NCBI RefSeq assembly: GCF_045679555.1 | Contig: NC_092099.1 | Span: 7,188,576 to 7,252,575, forward strand | Length of the DNA stretch: 64,000 nt | Direction: 5' to 3' | Source: Salvelinus alpinus | Lineage: Eukaryota > Chordata > Actinopteri > Salmoniformes > Salmonidae | Part shown: positions 55,950 through 64,000 of the stretch, one piece after another | Layout: each line of letters starts with the position of its first letter | Numbering within the stretch: the stretch's first letter is position 1 | The notes under the pieces: model-generated | Told to the model about the DNA's origin: nothing | Database searches by the model: none | The model's input: the letters and a program-made list of their open reading frames with translations, nothing else | Translations under genes and position numbers: made by a program

Positions 55950-56690
55950 CCTCTTGGCGCACGGATCCCTTTAACGGGATCATTTTCGTAAAAAAACGCT
56001 GAATTGCAGAGCGCCACAATAAAAAAAATATATATATTTTTTTATTTTCATGAAATCACAAGTGAAATATACCAAAACACAGCTTAGCTTGTTGTTAATC
56101 CACCTTTCGTGTCAGATTTTGAAAATATGCTTTACAGCGAAAGCAATCCAAGCGTTTGAGTTTATCGATCACTAGACAAAACATTACGAACAGCTAGCAG
56201 CAATGTAGATTGGTCACGAAAGTCAGAAAAGCAATAAAATGAATCACTTACCTTTGATGATCTTCGGATGTTTGCACTCACAAGACTCCCAGTTACACAA
56301 TAAATGTTCCTTTTTGTTCGATAAATATTATTTTTATATCCAAAAACCTCCATTTGGTTGGTGCGTGATGTTCAGAAATCAACAGGCTCGAGCGGTCATG
56401 AAGGGCAGACAAATTCCAAATAGTATCCGTAAAGTTCGTAGAAACATGTCAAACGTTGTTTTTAACAAATAATCAATAATATTTCAACCGGACGTTAAAC
56501 TATTCAATAAAAGAGAAAGAAAATGTCGAACTACAACTTTCGCACGCATGAACTAATCGAAGGACAGTCAGCTATCCACTGACGCGTTTTGATAAATCTC
56601 GCTCATTTTTCAGAATAAAAGCTTGAAACTATGTCTAAAGACTGTTCACACCCTGAGGAAGCCATAGGAAAAGGAATCTGTGGCACCTTT
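55950..56690 (-). mobile_element. piggyBac-like non-autonomous element at a TTAA
   Basis: Follows TTAA at 55946-55949 and starts cctcttggcgcacggatccc. The reverse complement aligns with 16996-18039 (ttcatgaaatcacaagtg, agcttagctt, gctttacagcg). The far end is uncertain: LINE sequence does not resume, and a Tc1 fragment follows near 56690. Confidence 0.65.
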
Positions 56691-57018
56691 TTTTAGATAG
56701 ACAGGTGTGTTACCTTACAAATCATGTCCAGGCAATTGAATTTACCACAGGTAGACTCCAGAAGTTGTAGAAACATCTCAAGGATGATCAATGGATGCAC
56801 CGGAGCTCAATTTCGAGTGTCCTAGCAAAGGGTCTGAATACTTAAATAAGGTATTTGTTTTTTAATGTTTTTGTTTATAATACATTTCAAAGAACCTGTT
56901 TTCGCTTTGTCATTATGGGTTATTGTGTTTAGATTGATTAAATAACTGTTTTCCCCCTCAATTTCAGAATAAAGCTGTAACGGAACAAAATGTGGAAAAG
57001 TCAAAGGGTCTGAATACT
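56690..57018 (+). mobile_element. Terminal fragment of another Tc1-like family
   Basis: The 3' end of a Tc1 family ending aaagggtctgaatacttaca. The motif gcaaagggtctgaatactta occurs twice (near 56826 and 57003), as expected for an inverted/direct repeat terminus. No transposase remains. Confidence 0.7.
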
Positions 57019-57020
57019 TA

Positions 57021-58653
<1,633 letters not shown>

Positions 58654-58655
58654 TA

Positions 58656-61625
58656 TCAAAGGCACCTGTTCACCGTCTGCCCTGGCTTGTCTCCCCCGCA
58701 CCCCCCCTCTCTAGTGAGATTTTGCTCGCCTCCAGGCACTGTTAGGGCGAGTGATTCTGAACTTACAATGGCTAGCCGCATGTGAATATTTTTTTTCTTG
58801 TGCATTTTGCTATTTGCCTCGACTCCTGCATGCTTTGTTGACTAGGAACTTTCTTGTTTACCCTGACCGTGGGACACACTGTTTGTTCCCACACTCGGGA
58901 CTCTGACTCTATTGGTTACACTGACTTTTGGCCCCACATCCTGTTCTAACCGGCATTGGATTTATGTTACCTGATAATTGCTGTATAATATGATCCTGTT
59001 GCCATCTAATGCACATTCAAATGTCATAAATCAGCACTGCAGAGCTCTCCCTGTCCTCTACCGTGCCTTGATTGTATTACTGTTGATGATATCCGGAAAT
59101 GTTCATGTATACCCTGGCCCATCTATTGTTGGTCGCCCCAATTCTGACTTGTGCTCTGATATGTTTCACTGATTTCTGCTCTCGTAAAAGCCTGGGTTTT
59201 CTGCATGTTAACACTAGAAGCTTATTACCTAAAATTAATGAATTGAAAGTGTGGGTTCACAGCTCCAATCATTACATTACTGAGATGTGGTTAAGAGAGT
59301 GTTTTGAATACTGATGTTAACCTTTTTCAGCAAGACAGATCTTCCAAAGGTGGGGAAGTGGCAATCTTTACCTAGGATCAACTTCAGTGTTCGGTTGGCT
59401 CCACCAAGTCTGTCCCCAAACAATTTGATTTGCTGGTTTTAAGCATTAAACTTTCAAATAGCTCACCGGCCTGTACCCTACCTGCCCTAAGCTCTCTCCT
59501 GGCTTCTTACACTAAGTCTGAATTTGTCCTGCTAAGTGACCTAAACTGGAACATGCTTAAACCACCTGACCAAGTCCTAAATCAATTGGACTCCCTAAAT
59601 CTTTCTCAGTATATCACCGATCCCACAAGGTATGACTCCAAACACCCAGAAAAGGCTACTCCCTTTGACGTTATCCTCACAAATAATCCTGATAGGTATC
59701 AGTCTGATGTTTTCTGTAATGACCTTAGTGATCACTGTTTTACAGCCTGTGTTCGTAATTGCTTCTCAGTGAAACGTCCTGTTCTGATTTGTCATAAACT
59801 TTAAAGAGCAAGCCTTCCTCCATGACCTGGCCTCTGTAAATTGGTATAGCTTGATGTTGTTGTTACTGACAAGAAGCACATGGCTGAGCGCTTTAATCAC
59901 CACTTCAATAAGTCAGGATTCTTGTTTGACTCCGCTAATCCTAACTAATTTCCTCATCTGCTACCCTTTCTAATGCGACTAGCCCCGATGCTCCTACAGC
60001 TTTTCCCCCCTGCAGCGCAACAAAGTTTCTCCCCGCAGGTGGTCACTGAGTCCGAGGTGCTAAAGGAGCTCTTGAAACTTAACCCCAAAAAACCATCTGG
60101 GTCAGATGGTTTACACCCTTCTTTAAGGTTGCTGCCCCTATAATCGCCACGCCTATCTCTGACCTTTTTTTAACCTGTCTCTCCTCTCTGGGGAGGTTCC
60201 CTTTGCTTGGAAGGCAGCCACAGTTAGTCCCTTATTCAAAGGGGGAGATCAAGCTGATCCTAACTGTTATAGGCTTATTTCTATTTTGCCCTGTTTATCA
60301 AAAGTGTTGGTGACCGGCAGTGTCAGCCACTGCCACTGCCTGTCACCAAGGGTGTACCCCAAGGCTCAATCCTAGGCCCCCACGCTCTTCTCAATTTACA
60401 TCAACAACATAGCTCTCTCATCCATTTATATGCAGATGATACAGTCTTGCACTCAACTGGCCCCTCCCTGGATTTTGTGTTAAACGCAAAGCTTTCTTAG
60501 TATCCAACAAGCTTTCTCTGCCCTTGTTCTGAACACCTCTAAAACAAAGGTCAAAGGTCATGTGGTGTAAAAATAATGCCCCTCTTCCCACAGGTGTGAT
60601 TACTACCTCTGAGGGTTTAGAGCTTGAGGTAGTCACCTCATACAAGTACTTAGGAGTATGGTTAGATGGTACACTGTCCTTCTCTCTGCACATATCAAAG
60701 CTGCAGGCTAAAGTTGAATCTAGACTTGGTTTCCTCTATCGTAATTGCTCCTTTTTCACCCCAGCTGCCAAAGTAATTCTGATTCAGATGACCATCCTAT
60801 CCATGCTAGATTACAGAGACGTAATTTATAGATCGGCTGTTAAGGGTGCTCTCGAGCGACTAGATGTTCTTTACCATTCGGCCATTAGATTTGCCACCAA
60901 TGCTCCTTACAGGACACATCACTGCACTCTACTCCTCTGTAAACTGGTCATCTCTGTATACCTGTCGCAAGACCCACTGGTTGATGCTTATTTATAAAAC
61001 CCTCTTAGGCCTCACTCCCCCCTATCTGAGATATCTACTGCAGCCCTCATCCTCCACACATTCTGTTAAAGGTCCCCAAAGAGCAGATACCTAGTCAGTT
61101 GTTCAACTGAATGCCTTCAACTGAAATGTGTCTTCCACATTTAACCCAACCCCTCAGAGGTCTGGGGAGCTACCGTAATTAACATGCATGGGGAACAGTG
61201 GGTTAATTGCCTTGCTCAGAGGCAGAACGCCAGATTTTTTTTTATTACCATGTCAGCTTGGGGATTTGATTTTGCAACCTTTCGGTCACTGTCCCAACGC
61301 TCTAACCACTAGGCTACTTGGACACATCCCTGGGTTGCTCGTCTTTTCAGTTCGCTGCAGCTAGCGACTGGAACGAGAGGCAACAAACTGGACAGTTTTA
61401 TCTCAATCTCTTCATTCAAAGACTCAATCATGGACACTCTTCTTGACAGTTGTGGCTGCTTTGCATGATGTATTGTCTGTGCCCTGTTTTGTGTTGTCAT
61501 GTGCTGTTGCCATGATGTGTTTTGTCCTATATTTTTAATCCCAGCCCCCATGCCTGCAGGAGGCCTTTTGGTAGGCTGTCATTCATTGTAAATAAGAATT
61601 TGTTCTTAACTGACTTGCCTAGTTA
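58656..61625 (+). mobile_element. CR1/RSg-1-like LINE, degraded, interrupted by a SINE
   Basis: The 5' non-coding part (58656-58977) is followed by a leader peptide with a decayed 2A-like GNVHVYPGP (residues 40-48 of the frame from 58978). The endonuclease (59099-59314 LGFLHVNTRSLLPK; 59430-59804 VLLSDLNWNML, LSDHCFTACVRN) and reverse transcriptase pieces are heavily deleted. The C-terminal part is open at 60560-60997 (YKYLGVWLDGTLSFSLHIS, YHSAIRFATNAPYRTHHC). The 3' tail is gtaaataagaatttgttctt, shared with the HpaI-type SINEs. A SINE at 61112-61322 splits the end of the coding region. Confidence 0.82.
61112..61322 (-). mobile_element. tRNA-derived SINE inside a LINE
   Basis: Reverse orientation: the tRNA-like head is at the right (gctctaaccactaggctact as the complement of box A; tttgcaacctttcggtcact before box B). 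The body differs from the HpaI type (ccctcagaggtctggggagc), so it may be another salmonid SINE family. Confidence 0.7.
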
Positions 61626-61627
61626 AA

Positions 61628-61667
<40 letters not shown>

Positions 61668-61675
61668 CACACACA
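61628..61675 (+). repeat. (tg)n(ag)n(ac)n microsatellite
   Basis: Tandem tg, then ag, then ac dinucleotides, located at the end of the LINE tail. Confidence 0.95.
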
Positions 61676-62191
61676 CAAAATATAAATGCAATATGTTTAA
61701 TGAGCTGAAATAAAACAAAATCCCAGAAATATCATATGCACAAAAAGCTTATTTCTCTTATTCTGTGCATCCTTGTTAGTGAGTGTTTTTTCCTTTGGCA
61801 AGATAATTCATCCAACCAAGCCATGAGGCATATCAAGAAGCTGATTTAAACTGCATGATCATTACACAGGTGCCTGGGACAAAGTGTGCGGTTTGGTCAC
61901 ACAACACAATTGCCATGTTGACTGCAGGAATATCCACCAGAGCTGTTGCCAGGAAATTCAATGTTAGTTTCACTGCCCTTGTTGTTTTAGAGAACTTGGC
62001 AGTATGTCCAGCAGGCTTCACAACCGCAGTCCTCGTAACCACCCCAGCCCAGGACCTCCACATCTGTGCTCATTGTCCTCACCAGGGTCTTGATATGCAG
62101 TTGGGCGTCGTAACCGACTTCAGCCCGCAAATGCTCACCTTAGATGGCCACTGGCATGCTGAAGAAGAGTGCACTTCACGGATGAATCCCA
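61676..62191 (+). mobile_element. Tc1-like transposon (family A, copy 4), truncated at both ends
   Basis: Aligns with 10745-11455 from acaaaatataaatgcaatat to cacttcacggatgaatccca. Transposase pieces are in frame 61855-62283 (AVARKFNVSFTALVVLENLA). It is cut where the next LINE fragment begins, and no right terminal repeat is seen. Confidence 0.82.
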
Positions 62192-63165
62192 GTATTCTTG
62201 TTATTGGTATTTTATTAAGATCCCCATTAGATGTTGCAGCAGCTACTCTTCCTGGGGTCCACACAAAACATGAACCAGAATGACAATACAGAACATCAAC
62301 TCAAGGACAGAACTACATAAATGTTTTAAAAAGGGACACGTAGCCTATTCATACACAAACTATTTAGGTGTGCTGTTTATTTGAGCAATAAGGGCTCTAT
62401 ATAATACTGTACTCTTCCTTGAATTTGGGGAATTTGAAAAGACCCCTGGTGGTGTGTGTGTCAGCTGACAATGCAAACAATTTGGGATTTTCAACACACA
62501 TGTTTCTTATAAAAAGAAGTGATGCAGTCAGTCTCTCCTCAACTCTTAGCCAAGAGAGACTGGCATGCATGGTATTTATATCAGCCCTCTGATTGCAATT
62601 AAGATCAAAACGTGCCGCTCTGTTCTGGGCCAGCTGCAGCTTAACTAGGTCTTCCCTTGCAACACTGGACAATAATCAAGATTAGACAAAACTAGAGCCT
62701 GCAAAACTTGATTTTTTGGAGTGTGGTGTCAAAAAAGCAGAGCATCTCTTTATTACGGCCAGACCTCTCCCCATCTTTACAACCATTGAATCTATATGTT
62801 TTGACCATGACCGTTTACAACCTTAAGTAACGCCAAGTAATTTTGTCTCAACTTGTTCAACAGCCACACCATTCATTACCAGACTCAGCTGAGGTCTAGA
62901 ACTTAAGGGATGATTTGTACCAAATACAATGCTCTTAGTTTTAGAACCGTTCAGGACCAGTTTATTACTGGCCACCCATTCTAAAACAGACTGCAATTCT
63001 TTGTTAAGGGTTTCGGTGACTTCATTAGCTGTGGTTGTTGATGCGTATATGGTTGACTCATCAGCAAACATGGACACACATACTTTGTTTAATGCCAGTG
63101 GCAGGTCATTGGTAAAAAGAGTAGAGGCCTAGAAAGCTGCCCTGCGGTACACCACACTTAACATG
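62192..63165 (-). mobile_element. LINE 3' half with reverse transcriptase remnant
   Basis: The minus-strand frame 63077-62823 encodes SMFADESTIYASTTTANEV, then LVLNGSKTKSIVFGTNH and VEQVETKLLGVT. This is the reverse transcriptase palm with the second catalytic Asp replaced (FADE for FADD). The frame 62672-62397 gives the C-terminal part (LVKLQLAQNRAARFDLNCNQ, LSWLRVEERLTASLLF). A deletion lies between them. The tail (tcttgttattggtattttat) is at 62192. Confidence 0.75.
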
Positions 63166-63169
63166 TTTA

Positions 63170-63355
63170 ACATTACATTTACATTTAAGTCATTTAGCAG
63201 ACGCTCTTATCCAGAGCGACTTACAAATTGGTGCATTCACCTTATGATATCCAGTGGAACAGCCACTTTACAATAGTGCATCTAACTCTTTTAAGGGGGA
63301 GGGGGGGGTTAGAAGGATTACTTTATCCTATCCTAGGTATTCCTTAAAGAGAAGC
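63170..63355 (-). mobile_element. L2-type LINE 3' tail fragment
   Basis: Matches 3240-3413, including atttagcagacgctcttatc and a G-run (63306-63313). No coding sequence. Confidence 0.8.
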
Positions 63356-63395
63356 TTCCATTAAAGAAACCCCTTTGAGTTCTATTAGATAGATA

Positions 63396-64000
63396 CAGTT
63401 GAAGTCGGAAGTTTACATACACCTTAGCCAAATACATTTAAACTGTTTTTCACAATTCCTGATTTAATGCTCATAAAAATTCCCTGTCTTAGGTCAGTTA
63501 GGATCACTACTTTATTTTAAGAATGTGAAATGTCAGAATAATAGTAGAGAGAATTATGTATTTCAGATTTTATTTCTTTCATCACATTCCCAGTGGGTCA
63601 GAAGTTTACATACACTCAATTACTATTTGGTAGCTGTAATATTCATATGTGTAAACATACTGAATTGTAATTGGATGCATTTTACCGCCATATCATACTG
63701 TGCTATGATTGGTTAAGACCACCCAAATGGTTAGGTCATGGTCAGTTTGATCCTGGTTGGCGATACGTGAACATGCCAGTTATAGCTAGCTAATAAAGAG
63801 CTACGTTGAGAAATATCCTGTAGTACTGCATTTTATTATTTTGTACAAAGTGTGTAAAACAAGACAGTAGCATTGCCTTAAATTTTTTAAACTTGGGTCA
63901 AACTTTTCGGGTAGCCTTCCACAAGCTTCCCACAATAAGCTGGGTGAATTTTGGCCCATTCTTCCTGACAGAGCTGTTGTAACTGAGTCAGGTTTGTAGG
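63396..64000 (-). mobile_element. Sleeping Beauty-type Tc1, copy 4, reversed and cut by the window end
   Basis: Starts cagttgaagtcggaagttta after TA (63394-63395). Inward sequence corresponds to the right end of the element read in reverse, including the inner gaagtttacatac repeat at 63601. The 3' end of the transposase gene (63880-64000) runs off the window. A solo LTR is inserted at 63635-63866. Confidence 0.9.
63635..63866 (+). mobile_element. Solo LTR (232 bp) with 5-bp duplication
   Basis: Starts tgtaatattc and ends aaacaagaca (TG...CA), flanked by gtagc at 63630-63634 and 63867-63871. An aataaa lies at about 63792. Removing it rejoins Sleeping Beauty-type sequence (atttggtagcattgcc) exactly as in other copies. 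Whether the LTR is from an endogenous retrovirus or another LTR element is not decided; no internal coding region is present. Confidence 0.85.

Overview
The window is nuclear DNA from a salmonid fish (Salmo, Oncorhynchus or Salvelinus type; the species cannot be fixed from sequence alone). The evidence is several Sleeping Beauty-type Tc1 fossils, HpaI-type tRNA-derived SINEs, CR1/L2/Rex1-type LINEs with salmonid 3' tails, TTAA-flanked piggyBac-like elements and intron-containing host genes. No bacterial, plasmid or phage gene organisation was seen.

Three host genes are supported: kctd12 (minus strand, one coding exon, 21293-22168), acod1/irg1 (plus strand, five exons, 44502-47840) and cln5 (plus strand, four exons, 51256-55416). 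This is the same order and orientation as KCTD12-ACOD1-CLN5 on human chromosome 13, which supports all three calls. KCTD12 is a GABA-B receptor auxiliary subunit, ACOD1 makes itaconate in activated macrophages, and CLN5 is a lysosomal glycoprotein. They are neighbours by ancestry rather than a pathway. A possible extra exon with a signal peptide lies between acod1 and cln5 (49278-49382).

Almost everything else is transposable elements, often nested. 1-12.9 kb: Tc1 fragments, a hAT MITE, LINE 3' ends, a Rex1-like LINE, a LINE split by a Sleeping Beauty-type element, and a Ty3/gypsy remnant. 13-20.7 kb: SINEs, a palindromic Tc1 carrying a SINE, a piggyBac-like element inside a LINE tail, and Tc1-type MITEs. 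22.6-29.8 kb: a tRNA-SINE, a LINE 3' end, a Sleeping Beauty-type copy cut by a piggyBac-like element, and a broken L1-type LINE. 29.8-42.7 kb: two Penelope-like elements with GIY-YIG endonuclease, a hAT copy inside one of them, a full-length LINE (33246-38104) with one 1190-codon frame, and a CR1-type LINE with an esterase-like ORF1. 55.6-64 kb: more LINEs, Tc1 copies and a solo LTR.

The most notable observations are: a 2A-like motif (GDVEVNPGP) upstream of the endonuclease in the intact LINE, with a decayed version in a second LINE; a Penelope-like copy with an uninterrupted endonuclease and a perfect 13-bp target duplication; hammerhead-like motifs at three Penelope termini; a covarying 3' hairpin shared by a LINE and the HpaI-type SINE; and a cln5 promoter confined to about 65 bp beside a LINE tail. 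Repeat boundaries are approximate unless a target-site duplication is stated. Family names come from recognition by eye, not a database search.
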